NCBI GenBank assembly: GCA_905221605.1
Contig: CAJNDS010001680.1
Span: 699,485 to 763,484 of the forward strand
Source of the DNA: Symbiodinium natans
Lineage: Eukaryota > Sar > Dinophyceae > Suessiales > Symbiodiniaceae
Reading direction: 5' to 3'
DNA: 64,000 nucleotides
This document shows positions 21,453 through 33,734 of this stretch, in pieces. A program made the position numbers and the translations under genes. Position 1 is the stretch's first letter. The number at the start of each line of letters is the position of its first letter. The notes below the pieces were generated by a model. It had not been told where the DNA came from and did no database searches. It saw only the letters and a program-made list of their open reading frames with translations.

Positions 21453-22539
21453 GCTATCATTTTGTAAGGTTGGGGTGTTCCCCCTTCTCCTATGGGTTTA
21501 GGGTTTAGGGTTTAGGGCTTGGGTTTAGGGTTTAGGGTTAGGGTTTAGGGTTTAGGGTTTAGGGTTTAGGGTTTAGGGTTTAGGGTTTAGGGTTTAGGGT
21601 TATAGGGATTTAGGGTTTTAGGGTTTTAGGGTTTTAGGGTTTTAGGGTTTAGGGTTATAGGGATTTAGGGTTGTAGGGTTTTAGGGTTTTAGGGTTTTAG
21701 GGTTTTTGGGTTTTTGGGTTTTAGGGTTTTAGGGTTTTAGGGTTTAGGGTTGGGATCTTCCCCCTTCTACTAAAGTAGGGATTACAGTAGCCTCTATATG
21801 ATAATCCTTATTGAGGACTGGTAGTATAAGGGCGGGAACATCCCTTTGTGTAAGGTCGCTCTTCCCCCTTATCCCCTTATTAGAATCCCTATCGGTTTAG
21901 GATTTAGGGCTTTGGGACTATAGTACTCCCTTTTAGAATACCGATGAAGGATTGTTACTATTTCGGGGAACATTCCAATGTGTACGGTTGCGCTTGTTTA
22001 GAAAGGCTTTCTTGGCCCAAGGACCACGCCACATGAGGCTGTGGCTTTTTTTGGCCTAAGCCTGACCTAAAAACCATCCTCTCCCTACCCATAACATTGG
22101 CCTTCGGCGTTGCTGTCTCGGACAAAAGGCGAGTTTTTGCAACATGGACAGACTTGCAAGCAACACAGCTCACGATTCAGGACTTCTTGGTTTGTCGGCT
22201 TGTTGGGACGTTGTAAGGGCTTAAGCAGCTGGGTATCTGTGCGGCAGGCTTGCAATCGCAAGAAAAACCCTAAATCCTAAACCCTAAACCCTAAACCCTA
22301 AACCCGGTGTGTTTGGGGACTCCCGGAGCCCTACGCTCTTATAGAATCCACCCCTAAGCCGGTTTAAGTTTATCTTCAACCCGAAGCCCTAAACCCTAAA
22401 CCCTAAACCCTAAACCCTAAACCCTAAACCCTAAACCCTAAACCCTAAACCCTAAACCCTAAACCGTAGCCCTAAACCCTAAACTAAAGCCCTAAACTTC
22501 CTAAACCCCCAAAGCCCCCCCAACAGTGCCCTTAGGTTC

Positions 22540-22611
22540 TGCGCCGCCTGCACCACCGAGCTGGCTGAGATGCGGGAGCTTTCGCTGAAGGCGGCCTGTT
22601 GGCGTGTGCAG
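22540..22611 (+). CDS. Coding-like island (putative exon)
   Basis: 24 open codons (CAACTTELAEMRELSLKAAC...) between a CCCTAAA-rich left side and a TTTAGGG right side. The amphipathic pattern suggests a helix, and a CxxC is present. GCAG|GGTTGGG at the right edge could be a donor. No family is recognised. Confidence 0.3.
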
Positions 22612-23401
22612 GGTTGGGTTTAGGGTTTAGGGTTTCGGGTTACGGGTTTAGGGTTTAGGGTTTCGGGATTAGGGTTTAGGGTTTAGGTGGCTGCTCTTGA
22701 AGGTACGGTTGGCTTTTGAGGCCACCCAGAGAGGAGAAAACAAAAACAAAAACATTTTTGGGGTAGGGGTGTTCCCAAAACAGTTGCTAGGACCCAGAGT
22801 AGGCCCTTATTCCGCTATTCCCTTCTTTCAGGGTGTAGGTTCCTTTGTGAGTCCCTTTAATCCACAAAGGGCACCTGTCTGTTTTATTCCTGGGTTACTC
22901 ATGGGTCTAGGTTTACTTGAGGGTTTTGAGGGATTCAGAGGTGTTCTGTAGCTCTATTTACCCTAAACCCTAAACCCTAAACCCTAAACCCTAAACCCTA
23001 AACCCTAAACCCTAAACCCTAAAGCCTAAACTAATCAAGCCGCAGCATAAGTGGCATTCGGCATCGTGATGTGGTGGAGACTTTGCCCTGTGCGAAAGGC
23101 CAAAACGAGGGTACGCGGAGATTTTAGGGCATCGTAACATGTAAGTGCGCGGTCTAGATACCCAAACCTAAAACTTAAACTCCCTGCACCCTACGCCCTG
23201 TCGGCCTAAACCCTAAACCCTAAACCCTAAACCCTAAACCCTAAACCCTAAACCTGTAAACCCTGTGGACCCTATTTCTGAACCCTACGAACCCTATCAA
23301 CTCCAAGCCCAATAAACCCTGCACACAGTGTAAATCCCAAACCGCAAAACGAAATCTTAGCCTAGGCCCTATAAACCCTAAAAAGAGGCCCGACACAAGT
23401 A

Positions 23402-23491
23402 TGCAATCAGCCGAAGGTGGACGACTTCTGCTGGGTCCAGTGCACGGGCGAAGCGCATCCGTGGCCGGTGGAGCACTTGGTTGCACCTGGG
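23402..23491 (+). CDS. Coding-like island (putative exon), Cys/Trp-rich
   Basis: 30 open codons (CNQPKVDDFCWVQCTGEAHP...) with three cysteines and two tryptophans. This is one of the most protein-like islands of the window. The composition recalls small zinc-binding or PWWP-like segments, but this is too short to assign. Confidence 0.35.
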
Positions 23492-23778
23492 GTTCAGGGT
23501 TGAGGGAAGATCCGGGTAATTCAGGTGTAGTGTAATATAAAGCCGAAGCCAGAATTTGTCGGGTCTAAGTCTAGGGCCTCGGGAATGGAGGGCTCAGAGG
23601 GCTTTGGGGCCTTGGGGTTTTACGATATGTTGAAGTCCACTCCACGTAGAGTGGCGCAATCCTGGAAACCACCCCCCGGTCCCTCATCCGACCTTGTCCA
23701 TCCAGAGCCTATGTCTTCGATGTGTGGCCATATGTGCACATACATGCAAACGCATGTATATATGTATATGGATATAGA

Positions 23779-23814
<36 letters not shown>

Positions 23815-26800
23815 CATACATATATATATATATGACAATATACATCTATGCACGCATGGGTGCAAACCCTATAGCTAAGCAAGCTCTGGAAGTGTCACCT
23901 TAGAACCCCACAAATGAAGCCCACATCTCCGCACTGCAAGGATTCGTGGTTGCAGGGTTTCGGGCTCCCAGACATATGAGGGTTGTTCTAAACCCCGGCC
24001 TCTTGACAGTAGATTCGAGTGTCCAAAAATTATTTTGGATGTAGGCTAGGATGGCCTGAAAACCCTGCAGCGCGCAAGAGCTCGCAAGAGCGCGCAGGGG
24101 CGAAGCGCAAGGGCGAATGTGTTCAAGTTACGGTTGCGCCCTGGATTCGGAGGGAGTCCAGAGCCACGGTTTAGGGTATAGGGTTTAGGGTTTAGGGTTT
24201 AGGGAGCTTTCGGCATGACACAATGCACAAGCCTGGCGCAAGCTGCGCGCAAGCTGTGCTCAAGGTGGCCCCGCCATGACGAAGCGGCGCAGGGTTTAAG
24301 TGTAGAGTTTTGGGGCGTAGGGCCAGGGTAGGTTTAGGGATTTCGTGGGGGCCCGGGCCCCCCCCCCCCCCCCCCCACCCCCAAACAAATTTGGATCCTC
24401 CATGAAGGGGTAGTTGGGGGGGGGGGGGGGGGACCGCCCTCAGGGCCTCAAGCCTTCAGGACCTCAAGGCCTGAAGCTTTCCAGCCTTTAAGATTCCTGG
24501 AGCCCAAGGCCCGCCTCAAGCCTTCCTGCGTAGCCCTTAACCCTAAACACAAACCCTTAAACAAAAAAAATGTCCAGAAAACACTTATTGTGATAATAGC
24601 AGGTACCCTGAACAAACTCGGCTCGCAGTAATAAATTTTCGAAACTCGTGATTATAGACCCTCCTTATACTAAAGTCAGTCCAACATTATGTTCCGTTTG
24701 TGCTGTAGGTCTTCAATATCGAAATGTGCTTAACGCTAGGGCCGCGCAAGAGCGCGCAAGGGCGAAGCGCAAGAGGAATTTCAAAAAAGGCACGGCCCTC
24801 GAATAAGGAACAAACCCCCATATCCAATCGTGCCCCAGCAAAGTGCCGTGGATCTCATCTCCCATATGCCTCACAGGACCTGGATCCAGCAGAGTTACCC
24901 TCAGCCCTCAGCTTAAACTTAATCCCCCCCTAAACCCTAAACCCTAAACCCTAAACCCTTCAACAGCCTACACCCCACTAGGACCCAGAGTGGGCCCTTA
25001 CTCCCTTCCCTTAGGGCTTCTGTTCCCGTATAAGGCCAGTTAGACCAAAAAGGGCACCATTCTTCTTCCTAGGTTCCTCTTGGGTCTAGCTCAAGACCCA
25101 CCTTGACACCTCAATCTCAGCCCCTAATGCCTCAAACCCTTCCCCGGCCCATTGTTTCTACAGCAATATGAGTAGTTCTCTAAAATAAGGTTCCCTTTTT
25201 GGGCCCCTATATCATTCCGGCACCTTATCAAAAGGACGTCCCAAAGATTTCCTAAACCCTAAACCCTAAACCCTAAACCCATATGAGAGAAGAAGGCCCA
25301 AGTTCTGCGAATCGACTTCTGCTCCCTGGCGGATCCGCGGCCATACTGGGTGGCCCTAGCGCGGGTTGCTTAGGGTCTACAGGGGGCTGGTTGGGGTCCA
25401 AGGGTTTAGGGTTTAGGGTTTAGGGTTTTAGGGTTTAGGGTTTAGGGTTTTAGGGTTTAGGCTTTAGGCTTTAGGCTTTAGGCTTTAGGCTTCAGGGTCG
25501 GGTTGGGGCCCTTTGTTGGGCAATTTCTCTAAGCCCTCGGATGTGAGTCTTTCTTAATTGACCTGCAGAGATAAGGCTCGAGGTCCCTATGGGTTGGGGC
25601 TTAGGGGAATTGAGTTCACCCCTGAACACCCTAAACCGTAGACCCCACAAGCCAGCCTTTGTGGTTTCTGCAGCCACGACAGCTGGCAGCTGGCCCAACC
25701 ACTGCCCAACCTGAGCCCCACCTGACGCCATACTGCAACCCCAAAAAGGTTTTACACTCTACAACGCTTTTGGGGCTTTTTAAGCCTAAGCTCGACCAAA
25801 ACCCTCAAACTACGCACAAGAATGACCAGTAGCTCGGTTACCATCGTATGCATACACAGAAAAAGATATGGCTTCCCTGTAGTACGGTAGCGTGACTTTA
25901 AGTTCCTGCGCAGCAACCCAGTACCTGCCTGGCGATTGTCAGTGTGATTGTAGGCACGTTTAGCGAAGCCCTCGCGCCTATACACTATACTGCTTCCTAC
26001 AGACCCTAAACCCCAATCCCTGTAATTAGACCCTAAGCCCCAGAGTGGGAGTTGTGGTTTTTAAGGCAAGGCTGCAAGTGCAGTTTGTTGTCGCGCTTGC
26101 TGTGAAGTTCTTGGAACTTCGTGACTTAGGTCAACTTGCAGCACTAAGGGCCTGAAATACGAAGCCACTGAGGGCATAACCTGAAACCCTTTAAGCCCTA
26201 AACTGCCCGAAGGCCTCAAAAAGACCTTTTTGATTGAAGTTGAGAAGGGTAAGGATTGGGATGTTCTCCCTTGTACGAACAGTTCTTAACTGGAGTATAG
26301 TAACTATACTCCCTATTAAGAACTGTTCATACAAGGGAGGTATGGTATATACCGGAAAAACATATCAAGGTAAGTATTTCGGAGCACGGGCCACGGCAGA
26401 TCCCCAAACCCTCAGCCCTATAAGTTAGCTCCAAAGCCTAGTCTTGTCGGAGATCCAACTTCCGACCAAAAAGCGGAGAGCGAGAGAGAGGGTTTAGGGT
26501 TTAGGGTTTAGGGTTTAGGGTTTAGGGTTCAGGGTTCAGGGTTTAGGGTTTAGGGTTTAGGGTTTAGGGTTTAGGGTGAGAGAGAGAACTTTCAAGGGTT
26601 TAGGGGTTTAGAGGGCTGGCCTTGCGGGAGTTTAAGGGCATGGGGGCTTACAGCTTGGGAGCTCTGAACACGCTGCCACGTGACACACCGTTCGTCGCCA
26701 CTAGAAGCGCCGTAGTCAAGAAATGATAGAGGGCCTTAGGATCTTGTGTTTTTGAGGGGGGGGGGGGGGAGGGGGCGGGAGGGTGAGGAGCTGCTTCACA

Positions 26801-28152
26801 ATTGGCCCCAGAGCTAAACAAAGCCCAAAACCCTAAACCCTAACCTTAAACCCTAAATCCTAGACCCAAAACCCAAAACCCCCAGAAAAGGGTTCCTTCC
26901 GCCTCGCCGCCCTGCCAGGTGCAGTATTTTGATGCTGGCTCGTGCTGGCCTGAGGACTCACTGAGGACGCTTTATTTCGGCATACACTTCAGGGTTTAGG
27001 GTTTAGGGTTATAGGGATCCTGTCTAAGAATTGTTAAGATACACTCCTTATTTAAAGGGGTATCAGGCAGGTTCGGGAAAGAGGTACGATGAAGACACTC
27101 CCGTGCCTTGTTGACCAGCTCGGCCGAGGTTAGCTGCTCGCGCCAGGGAACAGTTTAAAGTACCCTAAAACCTAAACATATGCGAACAACCCTCAACTTC
27201 ACAACCCCCCCGCCCCAGCAAAGAGAGAACCCTAAACCCTAAACCCTAAGCACTAAACCCTAAACCCTAAACCCTAAACCCTAAACCCTAAACCCTAAAC
27301 CCTAAACCCTAAACCCTAAACCCTAAACCCTAAACCCTAAACCCTAAACCCAATTCCTCAGCTCATCCCTTTTTTTTTGCGCCGCGGGGGAAAGCAGCTG
27401 AGGCCTGAGGGGCAGTGGGTCGGAGAGGTCAACGCCTCGCCCTCATTCCTTCGGCCGCCTCAGCTTTTTTTTTGTTGTTTAGGGTTTGGGGTTCGGGGCT
27501 CAGGGTTCAGGGTTTAGGGTTTAGGGTTGAGGGTTTAGGGTTTAGGGTTTAGGGTTTAGGGTTTAGGGTTTAGGGTTTAGGGTTTAGGGTTTAGGGTTAG
27601 CTTTTTCCTTTTTCATTTTTCTTTCTACTTTTTGTTTGGTTTAGGGTTCAGGATTTAGGTTTTTTTTTTTTTCTGGGGCGTCACGCCCTCATTCCCTTCG
27701 GCCCCGCCCTTTTAGTTTTTGTGGATTTGGGGATTTGGGAATTTTCGAGTTTTGTCAGTTGTAGTTTAGGCTTTTGGCGGTGTGGGTAGATGAGGGCAGG
27801 AGGGCCCCTAACCCAAGAGCGCCCCTGAAGCAAACAAGAGGTTCCCTCTACATGTCTGTGCTGCCGGGAAAAGCCCCCACCAAAGCTTCAAAAACTCTCA
27901 AAGCCCCCGCAGCCCCTGACAAAAGCCTAGATGCACCCCCACCTTCAAGAAAATGACTAAACCCCTAAATCCCTACGCCCCATACACACACGCACACACC
28001 CTACACCCTAAACCCTAAACCCTAAACCCTAAACCCTAAACCCTAAACCCTAAACCCTAAACCCTAAACCCTAAACCCTAAACCCTAAACCCTAAACCCT
28101 AAACCCTAAACCCTAAACCCTCAACTCAAAAAACCCTTCGCCCTAAGTTATC

Positions 28153-28242
28153 CCCGAGGTGAAGCCCTGGACCGGTGGCCCGCGGTGGGGCTCGATTGCC
28201 CAGGACCGCTTAGTAGCAGAGCAGGTGTCCTTTAACCTTTGA
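28153..28242 (+). CDS. Coding-like island ending in a stop (putative last exon)
   Basis: 29 codons (PEVKPWTGGPRWGSIAQDRL...) then TGA, between a long CCCTAAA array (27995-28122) and a TTTAGGG array that starts right after the stop. Likely the final exon of a + strand gene; product unknown. Confidence 0.32.
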   Translation, partial: PEVKPWTGGPRWGSIAQDRLVAEQVSFNL

Positions 28243-29744
28243 GGGTTTAGGGCTTGGGGTTTAGGGTTTAGGGTTTAGGGTTTAGGGTTTGGGGTTTGGG
28301 GTTTGGGGTTTAGGGTTTAGGGTGACTTTTTGACCTTTTGGCTAACGGGGTTAGTCGACTTTGTTTCTTGGGGTTAGGGTTTCTTGGGTTTCTAGGGTTT
28401 CTAGGGCTTCTTCTAGGGTTTTGCAGGGTTTCTAGGGCTTATAATTTGGGCTTCTAAACTTTCTAGGGTCTTGTAGTTTCTAGGTTTCTGGGATTTGTGT
28501 AGGGTTTGTATAAGGTTTGTAGGGTTTAGGGTCGTAAGTTCCCAATTCAAGCGCTTCAGCACACAATTAGGGGGTGTGGTGGGGCGGCACATGCCGTGAA
28601 GGCATCTTGGTGACCTCGAGACAACAGACGACAGTGAGAGCTTGGTTCCCTAAACCCTAAACCCGAAACCCGAAACCCGAAACCCGAAACCCGAAACCCT
28701 AGGCTAAACGACCCTAAAGCCTCAACCCTACTTTTCCCTTCTCACATTCCAGGCATGCTCAAGAAATGTTGCGGTCTCCCGGTTTTCGTCGCAAAAGTCG
28801 TGGTTCGGGCCTCCAAGGTTTGTTTCTAGGGGGCTTGCGGGTGGAATTAAACCCGTTTCAAACTCCCTAAACCCTAAACCCTAAACCCTAAACCCTAAAC
28901 CCTAAACCCTAGACCCTAGACCCTAGACCCTAAACCCTAAACCCTAAACCCTACACTCTTTGTAAAAATGCGCAGTTTTACCCTAGACTGCCAACAAACA
29001 CACAAGACCAACACCCGAAACCCCAAACCCGACCCTGTATCTCTACACCCTGCAAACCCTATACGCCCTATAAGCCCTATAAACCCACAACCCTAAACCC
29101 CAACTATAATAGCACAACCCTTTAACGCCTAAACCCTTTAACGCCCAAACCCTAAACCCTGAATCCTGAACCCGAAACCCGAAACCCTTTAACGCCATAG
29201 AAGCCTGTCAGGCCCGCCGCCGCAACGCGGTTCGGCTCGCTGAGGCTGCTCCAAGATGTACAGCAGTTTAGGGGTTTGGGCTTTAGGGTTGGGGTTTGGG
29301 GTTTAGGGTTAGGGGTTTAGGGTTTGGGTTTAGGGATTGGGGCTTAGTTTTTAGTGTTTGGGCCTAAGAGTTTTAGTTCCAGCGCGTTGGGTTTAGGGTT
29401 TGGGGCTCAGGGTTCAGGGTTTAGGGTTTAGGGCTTGGAGTTTGGGGTTTAGGTAGGGTTTTAGGTTTGGGGTTCAGAGTTGCTTGACATTGGCTCATTT
29501 CGCGTTACAGCAACAGCCGCGTTCAGTGCACCACCCAGGATGCCCATTAGGGTTTAGGGTTTAGGGTTTATTGTTTAGGGTTTAGGGTTTCGGGTTTCGG
29601 GTTTAGGGTTTCGGGTTTAGGGTTTAGGGATTAGGGTTTAGGGTCTCTCTCTTTGCGAGCTGATGGTGGCAAAAGGGCAGCCAGGGAACAAAGTGGACCC
29701 AGTGGTTGAACAACACCTGCTAGCCCGATTGTGGCTCATGGCCC

Positions 29745-29848
29745 AGAGACTCCAAATCCCCTAAACTCAGGAGCATCCCTTAAATCATAATAGGAACCCG
29801 AATATGGCTTAAGTTGCATTCCTTAATTGAGGGGTTTTGGAGTCTCCA
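29745..29848. mobile_element. Foldback/MITE-like element, family C
   Basis: Imperfect inverted repeat beginning GAGACTCCAAATCCCC and ending GGGGTTTTGGAGTCTC, with the inner arms CCCTTAA / CATTCCTTAATT. Shares inner sequence with 3641-3752 and 42814-42900. Non-coding. Confidence 0.6.
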
Positions 29849-30166
29849 AAACCCTAAACCCTAAACCCTAAGCCCTAAGCCCTAAGCCCTAAGCCCTAAG
29901 CCGGGGGCTGTGCTGATAGGGTCCAGGGTTTGGGGGAGCCCTCGGTCCGCGGAAGGCGGTTCATGGTACTTAGGAGCCCAAATTCGAACTGTACCTAAAA
30001 GCCCAAAGTTAAGTGCGTATTAGGGCACCTATGGAGGCTTAGAGGTGGGTTGTAACTACACCTGTAGTGGTTACTAAGTGAAGCAGGGTTTTTATTACTG
30101 TTATTGGTGAGTGTACATAAGGTTCCTTGTTATTGCTGGTGAGTGTATGTATTGGGTGTCCTTTTG

Positions 30167-31441
30167 GGGATACAAGAAATATATGATCAAGGCTGTAGTT
30201 TTGCTCAAGCTGGTTGGCGTTTTCGCACTCAAAGTTTTGCTCTCTGGGAGCGTTGTGGTCTCTCTCTTCGTCAGAATGCTGAGCTTGTCCGGCACATTGC
30301 TGCCCTTCCTCCTGATAAGGTCTGTCCGGCTGGTGCTCCTCCTGGCCTTTCCTGTGACATCTTCACGCAAGTCTGCAGTCTGTATTTGGATCATCGCAAT
30401 GCGAATCCATCTCAATACTGTGTTCTTGGGGTCAACATGTCTGATATTCAGCTTCCTAAGGCTACCGCGATTTCTCGGCAGAGTGAATTGTTCATCAACT
30501 TTCGCTCTCGCATCCATGGCAAGGCTACTGTTGCACCATGGATCTCGGTCGCTCCTACTGTGTTTGCTGTTGCCGAGGGCACGAAACAAGTTAACGGTAA
30601 AATTCTTGTTAAAGAATGTGGTGGCCTGGGGCAGTTTGATTTGGAGGTGATTCCTTCCGTTCCGCTCCCTCTTCTCCGTGAGGCGTTTGGTGGTCGCCGT
30701 CCGCTTCGTACTGCTTGTGCGTTGCTCCACACCTGGCGTGATTTTTTGCAGCGTATTGATGCCTATTCTTCTGGCCACTTGCTTTCGACTTCTTCTTTTG
30801 ATGACGTTTGGCGCTGTGCTTTCTGCGACCGTGATAGGAGTCAATGTCAGGCCAAATGTTCTACTGCTGCCTGTCCTGGCCCATCTGACTCTGCGATCCT
30901 CGCTGCCATTCGTCTTCGTTGCCTTCGTCTTTTGTCGTTGGCTGAGCTGTCATTTCACAGGCTGCAGTTTGCTGATGTTTCTGTCACTTTGGATGACTCT
31001 GGCCTGCCTAAGCTGGAGGCCATTGTTGAGTCTCTTGTGAATTCGGTGACGAATCTCACTTATGACGGTGTCGTTCAATTATGCAAGGATAATTGTCGCT
31101 CCCCTTCTGCTTTTTCCAAATGGTGGAAAGCTGTTCTTTCTAGGTGGAAATGTCTCATTGATCATTGGCAAAAGGGCAAGCACTTTGTTCTCCCTTTTGA
31201 TGTCACTGCTCGGGACGGTTTCTGTATAGCGTGCCAATTGAGATGTCCAAACTTTTCAAAGTTTCTCATCAACTTTCATCGGAGACAATGTGTTCCGCAT
31301 GCTCTCGTTTCACGTGTTAATGAAGTGCGCTCGGTCCTCTTGATGCTCGTGAAGGACTTGGAGCGGCTTCGTGGTGTGCTTTAGTTTTTTGCTTCTTGCT
31401 CGGACAGCTCTTCGGAGACTCCAGGGATACAAGAAATATAT
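30167..31441 (+). mobile_element. Insertion of 1.24 kb flanked by an 18-bp direct repeat
   Basis: GGGATACAAGAAATATAT occurs at 30167-30184 and again at 31424-31441. The sequence left of the first copy (from about 30085) and right of the second (ACCCTACTTC...) matches, in continuous order, an uninterrupted site at 7021-7130. The segment 30185-31423 is therefore an insertion with an 18-bp target-site duplication. Near its left edge (30191-30209) is GGCTGTAGTTTTGCTCAAG, which resembles a degraded dinoflagellate spliced leader (ends TTTTGGCTCAAG). No poly(A) tail is visible. A retroposed mRNA copy or a truncated retroelement would fit. Confidence 0.65.
30185..31384 (+). CDS. Unrecognised ~400-residue open frame inside the insertion
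   Basis: The frame is open from left of the insertion edge to TAG at 31382-31384 without introns. The first in-frame ATG is at 30437. Codons upstream of it still look coding, so the 5' end may be truncated. Two Cys-rich spots are visible: a 'WRCAFCDRDRSQCQAKC' region about two-thirds through, and a C-terminal 'FCIACQLRC...HRRQC' pattern that could bind zinc. T-ending codons (GCT, CGT, CTT, TCT) are frequent, unlike the G/C-ending codons of neighbouring genes, suggesting a different origin. I see no reverse transcriptase, integrase or nuclease motif. Function unknown. Confidence 0.55.
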   Translation, partial: DQGCSFAQAGWRFRTQSFALWERCGLSLRQNAELVRHIAALPPDKVCPAGAPPGLSCDIFTQVCSLYLDHRNANPSQYCVLGVNMSDIQLPKATAISRQSELFINFRSRIHGKATVAPWISVAPTVFAVAEGTKQVNGKILVKECGGLGQFDLEVIPSVPLPLLREAFGGRRPLRTACALLHTWRDFLQRIDAYSSGHLLSTSSFDDVWRCAFCDRDRSQCQAKCSTAACPGPSDSAILAAIRLRCLRLLSLAELSFHRLQFADVSVTLDDSGLPKLEAIVESLVNSVTNLTYDGVVQLCKDNCRSPSAFSKWWKAVLSRWKCLIDHWQKGKHFVLPFDVTARDGFCIACQLRCPNFSKFLINFHRRQCVPHALVSRVNEVRSVLLMLVKDLERLRGVL

Positions 31442-32971
31442 ACCCTACTTCAAGTACCCTGAACCTCCAAGCACGAGCTGGAGCTCCAGAGGACATGGAT
31501 GTGGATGGGGCCTTGATTCCTCCCCAGCAGATTGCGTATGGCCATACCTGGCAGAGAGGTCCCATGACATCGGTACCCTAAACCCTAAATCCTAAACCCT
31601 AAACCCTAAACCTTAGTTGCCAGGCTGCTGGCGCTCCGTGCCTCAGTACCATGGGTCCCGCGCGCCTTGGCCGGTTTGGAGGGTTTGCGGGGGTTTAGGG
31701 TTTAACCCTAAACCCTAAACCGTAAACCCTAAACCCTAAACCCTAAACCTAAAAAGGTTTAGGGTTTTGGGGCTTTAGGGCTTTAGGGGATTGGGGCTGA
31801 GGGCCCTGGAGCTTCACTCTCCCAACAAAGGCTTCAGAAACCCCGAAGTTGCCTAAACCCTAAACCCTAAACCCTAAACCCTAAACCCTAAAACCCTAAA
31901 ACCCTAAAACCCTAAAACCCTAAAACCCTAAAACCCTAAACCCTAAACCCTCCGAAACCCTTGCGGGAGGGGGTGGGGGGAATACCCCCCGGCCAACGTT
32001 AAAAACAAAGTTTTTTGTCGCAGAACCCGTTTGAAACTCATGTATGTTGAAATTCCTGCGTGCCATCTTGATTGTCAAAATGGAAGTTAAACATATTTTC
32101 AGACAAGACACAAAAAAACGATGTTGCGGACTTTTACAAAGCAAAAAATGAATGTTTCTAAAATATAATTTCTCTGAAAACTCCTTTAATACAAATTCCA
32201 ATGGAGACCACGGCAGAGACCTGAACAACGACCAAGTCATGCCTTTAAACAATGAAAATCAAACCCGAAGACTCCCAAAGCTCCTGTAATGCCCTTAATT
32301 CAGGGTTTAGGGTTTAGGGTTAGGATTTAGGGTTGCCTAAGGGCAAGCGTTGAAAACCTCATAGACAGCCCCAGCCCAGGCCGAAGACGCCCAAGCGCAA
32401 GGCGCCAGCGCCTTTGGAAGGAGACAGCATGGAGCTCAGGGTTTAGGGTTAGGGTGAGGGCAGGGTTTAGGGTTTCGGGTTTAGGGCTTAGGGTTTAGGG
32501 CCATAATTAGAGTCAGAAGTCATGCCTGTGCGACAACGCGACTATTGCACCTCCTTTGCGGCCCAGGTGTTCCCGACGAAAGGAACTAGAGCTTGGGTGT
32601 CAGGGTTTAGGGTGTAGGGCTTAGGGTTTAGGATGTAGGGTTTTTAGGGGCGAAAAAGGTCTTTAGGACGCAGGGGTTTCACGTTTTTGCAGACACGTGC
32701 GCGACCTAAACCCTGACACCCTCCTTGGGCCCCCTTGACCACAGTGTTCGGCATCCTGAACCCAAAACCCAAAACCCTAAACCCCAAACCCTAAACCCTA
32801 AACCCTAAACCTTAAACCCTAAACCCTAAACCCTCTTTAGGGTACTTATCACCCTACTTCTAACTACCCATGAACCTCCAAGTAATCTAGGCTCCAGGCT
32901 CTGGGCTTGAGGCTCGACAGGGTCCAGAGACGAGGACGTGGGTTGTTTTATGATTTACGAGCCCTTAGTAT

Positions 32972-33088
32972 CTTTGTGGTTTCTTTACTGTAACTTTAGA
33001 TCCTTAGCCTTTTTGGGTTTATTGGGTTTCTTAAGAAGGCAGCTAAAGATTTAATTTATAGCTACCCTCCTAAGTTCAGCCAGGTTAT
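32972..33088. repeat. Dispersed repeat family D
   Basis: About 110 bases beginning TTTGTGGT..CTTTACTGTAAC, with a shared core GGGTTTATTGGGTTTCTTAA and a tail CTACCCTCCTAAGT(T/G)CAGCCA. Further copies are at 36955-37066 and 42704-42812. TAGCT...AGCTA pairs inside allow partial folding. No coding content. Confidence 0.7.
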
Positions 33089-33674
33089 GAGCCCTTAGTA
33101 TGGTCCCTTACCTTCTTTAAAGGGTTCTGAAGTATGGGCCCTTGGGTTGCATAGGGTACATAAGAGGTATACAAAGGGTCCTTTGTAAGGGCCCCTATCA
33201 AGGGACCGTGCAAGTACCCTTAGACTAACCCCCAAACCCTAAACCTCAGTCCCTAAGATCCCAACATCCTACAAAGCCCCCCCCCTCCCTTCTCTCCCGA
33301 AACCCTAAACCCTGAACCCTAAACCCTTAATCCTCAGTCCGACAGCTCCCAAAAGCATCAAAGCCACAACCTGCAAAACACCTTCAGCCCCCAAAGAGCC
33401 CAAGCCCTGAACCCCCACAAATGCCCCTAGACCCCCTAAACCCCCCAACCTCCTCTCTCCCCCCACAACACTCTAGAACCCCTAAACCCTGAATCCCTAA
33501 ACCCTGAATCCCTAAATCTCTAACTCCCTAAATCCCTAAATCCTAAATCCCTAAGCCCTAAACCCTAAACCCTAAACACTAAGCCCCAAGCCCTAAGCCC
33601 TAAGCCCTAAGCCCTAAGCCCTAAGCCCTAAACCCTAAACCCTAAACCCTAAACCCCTGAACTGAATGCAACTT

Positions 33675-33734
33675 AAAGCAGGCCCGAAGTCGCCAGTGAA
33701 GAAGCGGCAGCGGCCTAACAAGGTCCAGCAGGGG
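33675..33734 (+). CDS. Coding-like island (putative exon), basic
   Basis: 20 open codons of basic character (KAGPKSPVKKRQRPNKVQQG) between a CCCTAAA/CCCTAAG array and a G run followed by TTTAGGG. It resembles a nuclear-localisation or histone-tail-like segment, but it is too short to assign. Confidence 0.28.

Larger units (their letters stand above)
16046..30084. other. Long repeat-rich stretch with many coding-like islands
   Basis: No complete gene can be assembled. Besides arrays there are pure G or C runs (17567-17582, 17620-17650, 20729-20744, 24360-24376, 24418-24432, 26757-26769), TA microsatellites (23778-23835), family A foldbacks (21750-21844, 26256-26345), family E repeats (22783-22915, 24978-25092) and a twice-used GCGCAAGAGCGCGCAAG motif (about 24080, 24745). 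Open + strand islands include 19717-19797, 20755-20838, 21366-21452, 22540-22611, 23402-23491 and 28153-28242. The 20240-20580 and 23500-23720 segments are unique but unrecognised. The islands have the spacing expected of short exons in a long dinoflagellate gene. Confidence 0.55.

Noticed and set aside
23585-23878. Open frames over the TA microsatellite on both strands
   Set aside because: Tyr/Ile/Met runs come from the TA repeat; only the non-repeat left part could be an exon and it matches nothing.
30101-30844. 247-residue - strand frame opposite the inserted open frame
   Set aside because: The + strand frame is longer, fits the insertion limits and has a more protein-like makeup; the - frame is Arg/Thr/Lys-rich as expected for an antisense shadow.
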